Shown: one piece after another, positions 10,955 to 24,569 of the stretch
Position numbering within the stretch: position 1 is the stretch's first letter
How the letters are laid out: each line of letters starts with the position of its first letter
DNA from: Stictocephala bisonia
Lineage: Eukaryota; Arthropoda; Insecta; Hemiptera; Membracidae
Length of the DNA: 64,000 nt
Assembly (NCBI GenBank): GCA_035578905.1
Contig: JAQJVL010000612.1
Span: 186,001-250,000, forward strand
Reading direction: 5' to 3'
The notes under the pieces: generated by a model
The model's input: the letters and a program-made list of their open reading frames with translations, nothing else
Databases searched by the model: none
What the model was told of the DNA's origin: nothing
Position numbers and translations under genes: made by a program

Positions 10955-12965
10955 AGTAAGCTTTTACTTATTGTCATTCCTGTTTTATTCCTTTTTTGCT
11001 AATACATTTGATGGATAAGATGCTACCTTGCTACAAAATGTCCCCAAGCTCGAAGCTAGTAAGGGGCAGGTATATCTAAAGTCAGCCTGAAGCCACAGTA
11101 TCGAATGGTAACTTCAAGACATCTTCAGTGCCACAATTCTGATGAAGTTGGTCATTTAGACGTGATACTACATCAACGCTCACCTGATTGGAATAACTCT
11201 AGGTAGTTGAAGTTGGGCATATCTGTCCACCATTGACCTTAATTTTTTATTTCTTAACCATGCGTAAGTTTATCGGGTTTTTAATGAAGATGTTAACAAA
11301 TATGCAAGTTGTACAAACAGTTTAAAATATTTGTTTAACCCATTTTCATGTTTTATGATGAATAAACTCGTTTCAAATGAGAATAACGCTTACAAAGTGT
11401 CTCCACAAAATGCCGTTAGAACTTCAAACTATACTATAATACTAAAGTAAATGTTACTAAACAGTTTTGTTTTAGTCCCTTTTCATCACTTAGATACAAA
11501 ACTACAGAACGTGTGTCAGTGCCCTAATGACCCACTACACGTGTGTCAGAATCTTACTAGATAATTGGTTCCACTCTTGAAACCACTCCGTGTCTGAGAG
11601 ACTTAACCAGGTAATTAGAAACGTTTAAGGCCCTCCACCCACCCAACACGAAATACGGCGTGAACATACAAGGTTTGACATTTGTGAGGCTGTTTTACAC
11701 ATATGAGAGTTCCGTGGATATATTGATGGATTCGGCATTTCAATCTATGACGGTCAGAGATTGTAGTATAACGTATTATAGAAAAAATCTAAGAATAGCT
11801 ATATATTTATTTTTGTTTATCTTTAATTTCTAAAACGCAGGAGCAAATAATAAATTCTGCAACTTTTGTTCTTTTGTAAAATTTTATTTAAAATACAATA
11901 GAATAGAACTTCTTTGACAAAATAAAAATATTAACTTCTTGTCAAAATACTTTATTTAAAATTAAAAACCGAACTTAACATCTTTTCTCAAATAATGGAA
12001 TAAAATAAAATTAACTTTTCAGTCTGTCAAATAATAATAATAATTTAATATCTTCTTATATTCAAGAAAAAATTCTTTTCTATAATTCTCTGATTTTATG
12101 GTTTTCTTTCTTTATGATTCTTAATGATTTTATGACTTTATGTATGAGTCTACCTTAAGAATCTGCAAAACAACAAAATAACCAATAGTTATTTTGACTT
12201 TAAATTTATTTTTTGTATTATTAAAATCTGACTTCTGACAAAACTTACTAAAATGTCGCTAGAAGAGCGGCACTCAAAAGATCTATAAAAACTAAGAAAC
12301 ATTTACTAGGTTTTGGTGTCAATAGCTAAAAGGGCAGGGAACAAAGCTAACCACGAGAATCTACAAGCTAAAAACTATAGTCTAACTTGTTGCTTCCAGA
12401 GAACAGTCAATTTAATCCAAAGGCGTCGCCCGACACATAAACGTCGCGCACAATCAAACACTCGCACTGCGCGACACAACACAACTTCTCAAAGGATTTC
12501 CGAGGGAAAATTGCCGAACTCCAAACAGTAGCAGAAGAACGGTTCAAACAAGCGGTGAACTTAAATCAGCAAAAGGCGGTGGTGAAACAGGCCGAGACAC
12601 CCGTTGGACGAAGTATTTACGTGACGCTCCCCTCTACACGAAATTTGCCGTGAATAAAAGGGATGAGAACCAATCAGGAAGCGTCGGGGAGGAAGCAAAC
12701 ATAAAAACGTCACCAAAACCTGTAAATTTCAGAAAACATGTCGATCTGATTCGACAGGAAAAGATGTTCTTGAAACAAATATTGGTTATTTTATTTGTAA
12801 TGGGAAAAATCAACTTTTGTATTTGAGGGGCTAAGATTCTAAATTTTTATAAAATAATGCAAAATTTAGATTGAAATTTTAAACAGTTTGAACTGATTTT
12901 CTATTGTAAGTACTTTTTCAAATATTTTCATTTTTCTAAAATTAATGTAACAAAACATTATTACA
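10955..12965. other. Intergenic, unassigned
   Basis: Mostly AT-rich. A higher-GC part at 12310-12720 has no intact gene. ACACGAAATACGGCGTGAA near 11648 and ACACGAAATTTGCCGTGAA near 12638 are direct near-repeats of unknown meaning. Confidence 0.3.
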
Positions 12966-13195
12966 GTAGGTGATAGGTTCTATGCTCGGTCCTCTAATGC
13001 TGATATAGTTGCCATCGTCGTGGACACTACTAGAGAAGTTTGGCGTGTCCATGTTGGGTGGTATACAAGGTTCAGAAGTTGTATAGGGAAGAGGACTAAG
13101 TTTCAGGCTTGTCAATTAGGTGAAAGTCAGACCAATACTACGTTGTTAGATTCCACGTAAAGCTGTAGATCCCTTACTCTCCGTAAATAATAATT
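12966..13195 (+). repeat. SINE family B copy, truncated
   Basis: Starts with GTGATAGGTTCTATGCTC and matches 61570-61800 closely (GTGGACACTACTAGAGAAG, TGTCCATGTTGGGTGG, TAGGGAAGAGGACTAAG, AAAGTCAGACCAATACTACG, AAGCTGTAGATCCCTTA). It lacks the tRNA-like 5' end and the shared 3' tail. Confidence 0.7.
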
Positions 13196-14140
13196 CGTAG
13201 TAATAATTGCTTATAAGGTCATCCGATTATTTATTATTAATAATCAATGTTGTGCATAAGCACAATAAACTGAGCCGCTATTCATGAGCGACTGTGTCTA
13301 ATACCTTCAATAATACCTTGAGTAATAATGACTTATAACACCTTCAATTTTGGGGCCGAGTTTCTCTGTGGTATGTTTGCCAAAAACCCATCGACGTAGT
13401 TGGACTAGCGTTTAGGTATTGAAACTAGCCGTCTGCAGCATTTACTGAAGACCACGACTGTCGGTTGGGGATGTGATAATCCGTACAGACTCACTAGTAG
13501 AGGGCACAACATACCATGATTGAGCAACAATAAACAGGAAATCGTGGGCCTCTTTGATAAAAATAAATGAGTTAAAAAAAAGGTGTTTTCTTCTTCTGAC
13601 ATTTTGTTCAGTTTAAAGTGTTTAATCGCTTAAATTTTGTAACATCAAAATAATATGGATTAGCCCTTATGAACAGTATTTAATTATTCGTGTATAATAC
13701 AAGTATTATCAATAAATATTATTTATAAGGTACTGTACTTATTGTGGTAATTATAATTGTATTAATTGCGGACCTGGCTGATATGGGTGGGATACCCCCG
13801 TCCATCAGTGTCATTTATAATTCAATTAACATGCTTTATCTTGTATATTTTCAGAAAAGTTCATAAAATATCTTTATTAGACATCAGCGAAATTTTCCTT
13901 TGCCGCGGGAAATACCCGCACTTGGTCAAAATCGGTTATATCGGAAATGCCTGCAAAATCTAAACATTTTCCTATAAACTTGGGGCGTTCTAAAATTATG
14001 ATGTTGTTGTAAAGCAGTATGAAGGTAAACCAACAGTGATTTACTAGTAGTGCCGATCCGGCCGGTGTACGTACCGTAGTTATCTTGTGATGAAACCGAT
14101 TTAGAGCTGAATCGAGAAACATTCTTCCTAACCTAACCTG
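13196..14140. other. Intergenic, nothing recognised
   Basis: AT-rich, scattered short ORFs on both strands with no family resemblance. Confidence 0.3.
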
Positions 14141-14426
14141 ACCCAAGCTGATCACGGGTGCTACCAAAGCTGATCACGGATGCTACCAAAGCTGATCACG
14201 GGTGCTACCAAAACTGATCACGGATGCTACCAAAGCTGATCACGGGTGCTACCAAAACTGATCACGGATGCTGCCCACACTGATCATGTGTGCTACCCAA
14301 GCTGATCACGGGTGCTACCAAAGCTGATCACGGGTGCTACCAAAACTGATCACGGATGCTGCCCACACTGATCATGTGTGCTACCCAAGCTGATCACGTA
14401 TGCTGACCAAGCTAAACACGGTTGTT
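14141..14426. repeat. 22-bp minisatellite, 13 units
   Basis: Unit ACCAAAGCTGATCACGGGTG+CT. Nearly every unit contains TGATCA. Alternating variants (GGGTGCT / GGATGCT, then GCCCACACTGATCATGTG) recur as a block of 4-5 units. Confidence 0.92.
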
Positions 14427-15180
14427 ACCCAAATATCACAACACGTTGTGTTTGTCATTATAAAGCACCAGAAATCCCCAAAGTTAACAATAACAGTCTT
14501 ACTGAGCAAAAATTCTTTGCGGGCATACAACCGATTTTGACCCCTGCATTTTAATGTGTTTAATAATCCCTACACGTAGGAAAACATTTCCTCGAAATTA
14601 ATGTATCAAAGTTTTTATAAGTAAAATTTATCAAATGCCTACCTAAACATTCGCTGTAAGGGTGAGCGAATAGATAGCCTACGTTTAGGTTAGAGTACAA
14701 ACATATGATTAGCAGCACATCAATAACAACTAACAATACGACGAGAATGAACTATCACAAATCTCAAAGAAAACCGAAGCAAAGGTAGATCAGCAATAAT
14801 TCAAATTATACAAAAATACATATCAGCACAAAAGAAATGCGGCTAATATCGAATTATCAGAAAAAACTATTAATAGCTCTAATTAAAAGCTATTGAATTT
14901 AAAAACAAAATTAATGTTGTTTATGTAGAATAATAATTTATCAATGTCAATAATAAATATTGAATTCCAAAGGTTAAAATGTCACAAAAATAATTTAATT
15001 GATTCTTAATTTGTAAAGCTATATAATAGATAAATATTTAGTAGCAAATATCCTTTCATTATAATAAAGAAAACCCTGCAAACTATGAGAAAATTATAGT
15101 ACTTTACTAAATTGCACATGAGACAGATAAAATAAGGTTCATTTTCTGGCTGCGACGAAATGAAAAGAGCTTATTTAAAA
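14427..15180. other. Intergenic, nothing recognised
   Basis: Very AT-rich sequence with no recognisable gene or repeat. Confidence 0.3.
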
Positions 15181-15500
15181 TGCAAGCACAAATTTTATTG
15201 GTTCATCTGTTAAAACGCCCCTTATGTCCCTCCCACTACCGGTGCTACCCTACCTTATTGAAGAGGTCAGGCCTCGGTCCTCATGCCGAGGTCCAAGTCC
15301 ACACACAACACAGTAACCACACGACAGCGACAGCACCGGAGCAGAGCTGTGCTGATGGGCCCTCATTGATTGCCGCCAGGGTTGCCAACCGAACCGCTTC
15401 ACTTTTACCTCCCCTCCCAGTCTCCCTCATTGTTTGCTTAGGCCCTCAGCTCAGTATTATCAGACCAGACAATAAAGTACGTTTGTGCGAACAAAAGAAA
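15181..15500. other. GC-rich island of unknown nature
   Basis: About 300 bp of clearly higher GC than the flanks. The plus strand is open for 135 codons, but the translation (His/Thr/Ser/Leu-rich) resembles nothing known and its end runs into a T-rich tract. On the minus strand an AATAAA lies near the left edge. It could be an untranslated exon, part of an LTR or an unrecognised SINE. Confidence 0.35.
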
Positions 15501-18500
15501 ACTTCTTTACTATGGAAGGGTTCTTTTTATTTATTTATTTATTTTTTTTTTTTTTGTATAAATAGTCCATTTATTTTGTTGTTTTGAGATTTTTTCTTTT
15601 GCTAATTTGTTTGTTTAGTCATGTCAAACACAATGCTAACTATCACTTCTTGTTTATACTAACCTTTGGATAGGATTCAATCCATTTCCCCTTAACATTT
15701 ATCTGCACCCTTTATTTATTTGTATGTAAAAATGGAATAAAAATTTGAATAAACTTTATTTGCGTATTTTCAAAATGTATATAAGTTGAATATAATTAAT
15801 TTAAATCTTATATTTAATTTTGTATGGTTTTTTTTTATATTTAATATTTCAGTTAATTTTTAGTGAAATTAAAACATAATTCTAATTATAAATTAAATAA
15901 ATGGTCAACTGTTCCTAGTATTTGGAAATGAAGGGTTAAAATTAAACATTTGAAATTTAAATATATCATGCAACAAAATGTCAGACATGATTGAAGCTGT
16001 TTTTTATGTTTACAAATCACTAAAAAATGTCTTACTATATTACTGCATTAAAATGTATAGCACACTACATCAATTTTTAGTCAAATTCAACATACGTCCG
16101 TTTATATTTTTCTGATGTATTATTCTGACATATATATTTTAAATTTTAACACAATTAAAATGAACTTTAGATTCATATTCAATAAATTTAAAAATTTAAT
16201 AACATAATTTTAAATATGATTGCGTCTGGTGTTTTATTTGTTATTAATAGACCTATAGTATAAACATTTTACAACTTTAATTTAACAAAACAAAAATATA
16301 TCAATTATTTTTTACAAATAAATATTCATTCCAAAGTTTCAATTATTAATGAGGCACCAACGATCAAATAATACCCATTTTCAACAACAACATTACCCAT
16401 TCAACAATTTGTGTGGTCCTTAACTGCTTTACATTCACTTAAAACTTCCACCTTTCTCATTATTACCTTTAGCAAAGTTTTTAATGATGTAGCCTACGTG
16501 CATTTAACTGCTCTCTCTTGTGGGAATTAAAATTTGCATTCATACAGTACAAAATAAACTAGTTTAATTTTATGGTGGGTTTACTTTTACAGTATAAAAG
16601 AAACCCCATTTTCTGATTTGTCATACAAAAGCTAAAAATATATACTATTTTATCGCACTTGAAAATCGAGAATATTGTATTTGCATGTTGCATTAAATTC
16701 TATATGCGTTACTAAAATGTTGTTACTTTTTATAATATATAAAACAAGTAAATAAGATTGATTAGGGTTTTTTTTTAATTTAATCAGTTACATATATTTT
16801 AGTTTTCCTTTTTTTTCAAATGTATAGTGAAGTAAAATTTTGGTAGTATTTAAATTTATGAAATCTTGAAATAAAAAACAAAAAGAAATATTTGTATAAT
16901 GCCTTTTTGTAGTATGAATACTACGAGTACATTTTTGTATACTTCTTAGTAAATATATTATTAAATGCAAGCTGTAAAATTATATACCAAGTGTTAATGA
17001 TTAAATTTATTATCCTGCTAACAGATATACATATGAATATAGGAAAATCACATAAAAATATATTTAGGACCATGTTTTGCAAGGAATACTCTATTATTCT
17101 AATCCATAAATTATTTCTAAAAATTATGTTTCATGTTTCTACAAATTTATGTCACTGACAACGCTGGGATACATTTTAATAATAAATTTTATCAATGGTC
17201 AACTCCTGGATGAGGCATGAAAAGAAACTCCACTGTATTGCAACATTAGTGCCAGGATAATGAAGGTATTATGAGAATATATTATGAGAAAAATAGTAAG
17301 AAATCTCTGTACTTTAATTAATTAGTTCAGTAACCAGGAATATGTGATTCAAAATTACTGTAGACATTCTGTGAGTACAAACAATTAAATGTGTTGCGTT
17401 TTTTACAGTGCAACAATAATTTTTAATGATTATTCCTTAACATGCTTACACATTCATGTTTATGTTATGCTCAAGTTTGATACTTTCTGTATATGACTGT
17501 GTTATTTCATTGTATGTTCAATGCCAATGGGAATAGATTACTTTTTGTATAAATTTTTCAGGGATTACGAGGACTCTTAAATACAGGGTGTTTCTTTTAA
17601 AATGCTACCGAAATGTGTTTTTTCCTCCAATATTGAACTGGTAATTTGGAATGTAAATAATATTGTTTGTTTGAGTTTGTGTAAATTTAATAATCATTTG
17701 ACAATAGTACGCAGATGTTACATTATGTTCGTGGGAAGACAGGTTTACAAAACATATAAAGTTACCTTTTTTTGTGTAGTCTTTATAAGCCTACAGTGTT
17801 ACTGTTTCTATTAGAATAGGGCTTTATAAAGAGACATCGTTTTTGTTTAGATGTACCTTATCTACTAAAACTGTAAAAAATAATAAAATAAAATTATAAA
17901 CATTAAAAAAGAACATAACAACTATAATGTATGTATATATTGCATAACAGAAACACACATAAATTAAATAATGAAACATTTGATTTAAATAAGTTAAATG
18001 TAAAACACAAAATGTTTTTAGCACTGTTGCTGAGTAATAAATCTAGGTATGATCTTTATCAAAAGAAAATAATTTACATTTTTCTGAACATTGATGTGTT
18101 ACAGCAGTTTCATGAGAAAAACAGTTAAAACCAAAGTTAAAAAAAATTTTTTAGTTTGAGTCTTATTAATTTTGTTACAATATTGAGATTGAAACTATGT
18201 TTATTAGAATACACTAAACCTGTTTCAAATGTAAAGAGATATTTACAGAAAATATAATATAACATGTTATACTAAGTGTATATTTTATAAATAGAATATG
18301 TTATTTAATAAATAACGACGATTTGCTTAGTTGTGCAATCTGATTAATAATGCAATATCGTCCGTTGTCCAGCTGGCAACGGGAACACTGCAGGTGACGC
18401 GACTATTCTCTCTCTTCTTATACTTACGATTGTGACTAAACCAGTTTACTTGTATTTTTTTTAAATATTTATGGACATTTTAACTATTCACCTATTCAAT

Positions 18501-20009
18501 CATAGGTCAAATGTACCTGACCAAATATAAAAATAAAATTAGGCAGACTTAAAATTTCGTGTTCCTAATTCAAATGTTTGAGCTAAACCCGTGGCTAAAA
18601 AATATAAGTAAACAGTGGCCAATAATATTTAAGAATTGCTAGAATCATCACCACTCAACAATTTTTTATCACTCTATAAAATGTCACAATTTTCACTGAG
18701 TTGTAAGTATACTGATTTAATCAAATCGCCATTTTAATGAAACGTGCACACTAAATATTTTCACTCGTCTGACGACCAAACTGAGCAAGTTGCCCAAATG
18801 CATATGGTGGAGCTTGCCTCAACTACCGTAATGTTAGTTGTATAGGGATGGCGACTCTATTCTTATTCTGTGCTCTGTAGGCTACTAAAGTTGATTTCAA
18901 ACAGCTATATCAAATGACTGTCTTACCGCTAAATGTGCTCTCCTTGTGTAAGTTCTTGGAAAGCAATAAGATAAGGCCAGTGATATCGGATTCCTATTGG
19001 ATAAGGAATGGCAATAGAATATTTATCAAGCGGTAGTGAATTAACGGAAAGAAAAAAAGAGAAGGGAGTGATTTACCAGAAGAGATCAGAAACTATCTCT
19101 ACAATACAGAAACTAGTCTTTTATTTATTTATTATTATTTCAACGGCATCCGCCAATGTACAATGATTTACAATAAACTTACAATACAACAATATTTAAA
19201 TATAGCAACAAACAATGCAAGACGGCTGAAAACAGAAACATTATGCAAAATTGATCTCCAACGAAATCACATAGACATTGCAGCTATTGCTTAAGGCTAA
19301 TGATAAGTTGAGTTGAGTTGGATAGTAATAAATACATGCAATGAGATATATTAAAGAATACAACCATAGACTATACTAAAGTTAATTGATCTGATACTAT
19401 CATTAACAATTAAATACAACAAACAAGTGATTAAATAGTTTTAATTGGCAGACTTATTTAAATGAATAGTTTCGTTGTTTAATCAATGAAAAATCAACAG
19501 GTCACTTTAAAGATTAACAAACTAGCCGGAATATTTCACTGTAAAGAATTACAAATAACTCTCATAGAATGTACAAGACATATGCCTAGACCTTCGGGCT
19601 ACTGTTATTACACTTTAATATCACGTATTACAAGCCAATATTCCAATTCCCGTTTGATATTCTGTTATAAATTTGCATAATGTAACTGATAGGATAGAAC
19701 CTTAGATTTCGGATAAATTAAATCTAACTTAAAAAATGTTAATAAAGTAATAGTATAAAATTTGTTTTAAAAAAACCAGTAATTTAATTGGTGGGAAAGG
19801 CTTTACTTAATTAGGTGTTTATTCTAAAATTATCCCTAACATACTAAGGATGAAATTCCCCATATAACCTCCCTAGGCCCCCCCCCCCCAAGTATAGTGA
19901 GTATTTCAATCACTTCTATCACTGAGGCAGAGTATCTGTAACATAATTGCTTTACAAGTTTTATGATAAATTGCTTCCTGTATATTTAACATTTATTTTA
20001 ATGGTTTAG
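15501..20009. other. Long AT-rich region, nothing recognised
   Basis: Low-complexity AT-rich DNA. A T-rich/TTTA tract lies at 15529-15557. A segment at about 19115-19190 resembles a reverse-oriented retrotransposon tail (TTATTATTATTTCAACGGCA). A poly-C run is at 19879-19890. All ORFs here look like chance frames. Confidence 0.35.
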
Positions 20010-20097
20010 GAAATTAAAAGCATCAAAGGACTGCAAGAGAAAGAGTGGTGGACTGCTTGAGGACATCATTATCGGTGGATTAGGGAAACGGCACTAA
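20010..20097 (+). CDS. Possible terminal coding exon of an unidentified gene
   Basis: After an acceptor-like GGTTTAG, one frame reads KLKASKDCKRKSGGLLEDII then IGGLGKRH and TAA. The segment is noticeably more GC-rich than its surroundings and is followed by AT-rich sequence that could be a 3' UTR. No partner exon was found upstream, and I do not recognise the peptide. The GKR near the end resembles an amidation/cleavage site, but that is speculation. Confidence 0.25.
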
Positions 20098-21990
20098 ACT
20101 TGTAATTTTTCCTGAGGCATTCCTTTCACGCTTCTTTATTCCATCACCAAACTTACTTCTCAGATACTTTTTATTAAGTTCTTTTCATTGGCAGTTCCAT
20201 TATCTTTTGTTTTGTTTCTTTTTTTGAGATTTTAAAGAAAAATTTATCTTCAAATTGTTATAAACAAGAGAAATCTTATTGACACAAAACAAAAACCAAT
20301 CCAGACTGTATTTATCCACAGATGGATGTCTTAATTTCTCACAAAATTCTTTAATGCCTCATAAAAATTGTGATATTCTTTAAAAATTAAACTGCTTGAC
20401 AATTTGTTCTGATCTCTAAACAATGTATAACTAATCAACTGATTTTTATGCCTCTTTTTTTTATTCTTGCTGTAAATACAAAAACAAATAGTTCAGAGTA
20501 AATTCAAGTTTCCAAAAGTCTTCCATGCCACTAATATTTTCTTTTTATATATCTGTATGGTTTAAAAAAAGGTCAGCTTTGAATTCATTAACTACATTTA
20601 ATTTATTTCTTAAAAACTACAGTACCTAAAATTTATTAATGGCAAATTTTTGTCTCAAATAAAATTTCTGTCTCAAAAATTTTTTCTTCTTCAACTTTTT
20701 TATATTATTCCATAATTGTATCCAATCATATATCACAAATATAAATAGTGGTTTCTTAATAAGGTATTTTTAAACCATCCAACAAAATATAATCAGGCAA
20801 AACAAAGCAAAAACACAAATTAAAAAAAAAGTTGTACATCAGTTCTGCCCTGGATGGTGTGTGACTGGCTTCCAGTTCAATGGCACTGATTCCCCTACTC
20901 AGGGATCCTCAATGGAAGAACCTATAAACAACATTCAACATCAGATTAGTTCATTTGTCAGCAAGCTGATAAGTTGTTTTTAGTAAGATAAAAAACCAAT
21001 GGGACATTGATAATCAGGAGTAATTTTTAACCTTTTTTCAAAATCATTCATTGTTGCATCTTTCGTTGTATCACAGGACTGAAGAAACAGCAAATCCTTT
21101 TGTATAATTTTCAACTCTAACAGACCTGTAAGAAGAAATCTTGTCAGCTTACTTATGAAAATTTGCCACTAGTCCATTATCTTAAAAGATTAAAGTTTAA
21201 ATAGTTTTGGAAAGATAAACCAGGCAACATTTGTATTCATAATAAATGCCGTTCATCATCATAATTTTCAACAGATTTTTATGAATAATTAAAATGAATA
21301 AAATACAGGCTTGTTGTTAAATGGTAAAACATATTAACTATAGTTTTCTTTGAAAAATGTAGGTCTTTTAAAAATGAAGATATCCAATATTTTACAAAAT
21401 GTGTCTAGCTTATCCTCAATAGGTGCCTCAATGAAAGAATTCCATGTGAAAGTATCATATAACAGTTTTCTCAGAACAAAAGCTAATTTTGTCTAAAGCC
21501 ATTTAGTTTTTACAATTCCCATGACTGGTAAATTATGGATTTAGTTACCTACCTTGTTACTCCAGTTATTGTGAAGTAACTGCCAAGATGTTTATTTGGT
21601 CTCGGCAGATTGACTCTATTAAATTTGTATTGCTCATTTAATATTACCTGACACTTGGCGAAAACTTGTCTAGCCACTCTTTCATACACTGGACTGGATT
21701 TCATAGGTTTGAAATTATTTAATAAGCCAGCCTTGTTTTATCCAAAATCAGATGAAGTGAGGTTTTCTATTCACATTTCAGTCTAGAATCAGAGGAAAGT
21801 TCAATAAGTTAGTATTCTTCAGCATTTGAGAGCTTTAAGTTCTTAAAAACTTTTTATCAAAGGGATCTCTCATCCAGATGAAACTTTTATTGGTTTTTTA
21901 AGTAGCTTCTAAAATATTATATTTTTCAAATGTATAAATAAAATCTAGAGCAACTGTATTTAGTCAAATTTTAATTATACAGGATGTCTA
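20098..21990. other. AT-rich, possible 3' UTR or intergenic
   Basis: No gene recognised. A small patch at 20846-20928 looks conserved-like but has no clear frame. Confidence 0.3.
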
Positions 21991-22265
21991 TTATTTATTT
22001 ATTCTTAAGACGCCGATCTTCAAGATATGGGCGAATATGGATTTCGAATGAGTGTGAAGAGTGTAGATGAGCAAATGTAGTCATTGTTAGTTTGTAAGGC
22101 CGACTATTCCTTAGAAAGTGTCATTAATTAATAGCCCAATGACAAAGGAACAGCCGGTGGTTATTAGCTGATCCCTTTCAAAATATATTACGACTCTGAT
22201 AGGATCGAACTGAGAACCTTTAGCTTATAAAGCTGGAATTTAACCAACTTAACTACCAACCAATT
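21991..22265 (-). repeat. tRNA-derived SINE family A, minus-strand copy
   Basis: Read on the minus strand: tRNA-like head GGTTGGTAGTTAAGTTGG, anticodon stem-loop AGCTTTATAAGCT, B box GGTTCTCAGTTCGATCC, then a body (ACCACCGGCTGTTCCTTTGT) and tail CCATATTCGCCCATATCTTG + AAGATCGGCGTCTTAA. Full length, about 270 bp. Confidence 0.85.
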
Positions 22266-22334
22266 ATGTATGGAAACACTCAGATATGTTCTTTACTAAT
22301 CGAAATAGAAATTCGAAACTTTTTAAAATTATGA

Positions 22335-23585
22335 AGGGATTAGGCGAATACTTTTTGAAACAATGTTTTGTCATTTCACACTAACAGGGGACGTCCTGTT
22401 GAGGGTATCGTCAATACTTTTTTATGTAAGCCTATACCTTGAGAAGCATCACTTTAAAGGTTATGGTAAACTGAATTGAATGCCATAAACCGCATCTCTC
22501 AGGAATCATTCTATCGTAAAATAGAGCACTTTGAGTATGGAAATTAATTGGTGATGTTCGACAATTTATCTTGATTCTTCCCACAGTAAATTTCCTAACA
22601 ATGTTTTAATGCTGAATTTCTTTGCAATTTTTTATTTTTTTTAATGTAAAAAGACAGTCTTTAGGGGGAAAAACAATTTCAATGCTTTTTAGGTCATAAT
22701 ATGTTGTCGTAAATTCCGGGACCCCATGGGATCCCACAGCACCGCTAAAGAGTCCTATTGTCAGAAAAATTTTACTTATGGCTATTTACTGTCATATATC
22801 GTAAATAATAATCAAACATATCATTTATCAGAGGAAAAACATTTTTAATTCTTATCAGCTGATATTATAACACGTCATAACTTACATAACCCTATAGGGT
22901 CCCTCAGCACCACTAAAGAGTCCCATTTACGTCACTCGACTCGTTGCCGGAAGTACTCTCCGAGTAGTCGCCAATATTATCCACAGTTATATTTACACTA
23001 ACATCCATGTCTCTAGATGTTCTAGCCATTACTACAAACAAATAAAACACTAAAACTATCACTAACAAAAACTAATCAATACTGTACAGGCTTCAGTATT
23101 CGAACTGAGAAACTATCACAGCACGAGACGCATACTTACACAACGACCATGCTGCAGGAACTACAGCCAACGAAATCAATACCTGCAGTGGAAATCCCGA
23201 CATAAAACGAATAGGGGCATTGAGGCCCGAAAGGTGTCTGCCGCGTCCGAGAGACAGCCGGCAGGGCACATATGGGTGCCCGCTGTGGCAAATGTGTTAA
23301 CTGTCTTCATTCTTCAGTTTGACAATGAAGTTCAATTGAAATCTTTTAACATCAGCCAATTATCATTACTCAAAATGCTCTATTTTCTGATATAGTAATG
23401 CCTTATAGACGTTGTTTGAGACATTCAATTCAGTTCACTATTACTGACTATAACCTTTAAAGTGATGCATCACAAGGTATAGGTTTCCATAAAGAATATT
23501 AACGATACCCTCAACAGAATGTCTCCCGCTAGTGTGACATGACAAAATATTATTACAAAAAGTAGGTGCCCAACCCCTATCACGA
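22335..23585. mobile_element. Long fold-back element with roughly 250-bp arms
   Basis: Left arm about 22335-22590 and right arm about 23302-23585 are inverted copies: GTTGAGGGTATCGTCAATAC on the left matches GTTGAGGGTATCGTTAATAT on the reverse complement of the right, followed by CACTTTAAAGGTTATRGT and GAAAATAGAGCA-type blocks. The centre holds a foreign segment with a piggyBac-like end. Confidence 0.75.
22913..23300 (-). pseudogene. piggyBac-like remnant nested in the fold-back
   Basis: Minus strand from TTAA (23297-23300) reads TTAACACATTTGCCACAGCG and then a GC-rich 5' region. A 38-codon ORF (23029-22913) follows: MARTSRDMDVSVNITVDNIG, DYSESTSGNESSDVNGTL, stop. A TTAA plus an acidic Ser/Asp/Glu-rich N-terminus resembles the start of piggyBac transposases; the rest is absent. 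A GACTCTTTAG-YGGTGCTG motif occurs twice about 170 bp apart. Confidence 0.4.
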
Positions 23586-24352
23586 CAGTAAAAAATGATG
23601 TATTTCTATTTCAATTATTAAAGAATATATTTGGGTATTTCCAAATAAAATAGGCACCTTGTACATGTGTTAATATTTTCAAACACTATTAACAAACGTG
23701 GATCATTTGAAATTATTAAATTAATAGATAGGTAATAGTAATTATACCTAACATAACATAAAAAGATTGTTTTATTTTAGGTTTGATGTAAAACTCGATT
23801 TTTTCTTTAGCTATATTAAATATTATATTATTGGTATATAAATATCTTCCACCATCATTATCAAAGGCAATGTTTTGTCAAACAACTATGTCTTCCTCAA
23901 TTCAAAACTGGCAAATTTTACCAGACTAACTACAGGGGAATTCTCGTCCAGCTGAAAAAAAAGTAAATTTGCTCTGCTATCACCAACAGTTCCACAGCAT
24001 CTGACATTTTGCAAATTCTTCTTTTTCATCTTGTATTTAACAATGGGATTTCACCAATTTTATTCTTTTTTTTCTTCTTGTCACTGATAACTTTCCTGAA
24101 ATAATTTTGGCTACAAGTAAAATAATATGGTGTACTTCCTATGATATGAGCAATTTCTTTTTAGCTATTAATAAATATAAGATGTATGAACATAAATATA
24201 AGATGTTTGAACGACGTGTAATCTTCCTATTTTGTTGAAAAACATTCCTTAAAAAGTTTTTATCCCACAACTCACTTTAGTTGCTCCTGCAACCAACCAG
24301 TTGTCATGACAAATAATTTGGGAACCACTAGGGTAGAATTGATTTCTACAGC
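23586..24352. other. AT-rich, nothing recognised
   Basis: A TAGTGGTTCCCAAA motif on the minus strand near 24334 resembles a hAT terminal repeat but has no clear partner. Confidence 0.3.
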
Positions 24353-24410
24353 TCTCTCTATCTCGATCCCTCTCCCCTTCCCCCCCTCTCTCTCTCTCTC
24401 CCTCTCTCCC

Positions 24411-24493
<83 letters not shown>

Positions 24494-24496
24494 CCT
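24353..24496. repeat. (CT)n microsatellite
   Basis: About 140 bp of CT-rich repeat, pure (CT)n from about 24416. The long Ser/Leu and Glu/Arg ORFs over it are repeat artefacts. Confidence 0.95.
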
Positions 24497-24569
24497 CTTC
24501 ATCACCATCCTTGCAGATAATTCCTATTAACTTGATCAAAATATTTTGTTCACTAGAAAAAAGATTAAT

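Noticed and set aside
20846..20937. Minus-strand terminal exon
   Set aside because: Acceptor-like TTTATAG is present, but all three frames stop quickly or resemble nothing.
24249..24539. Glu/Arg-rich and Ser/Leu-rich ORFs
   Set aside because: Translation of a (CT)n microsatellite.
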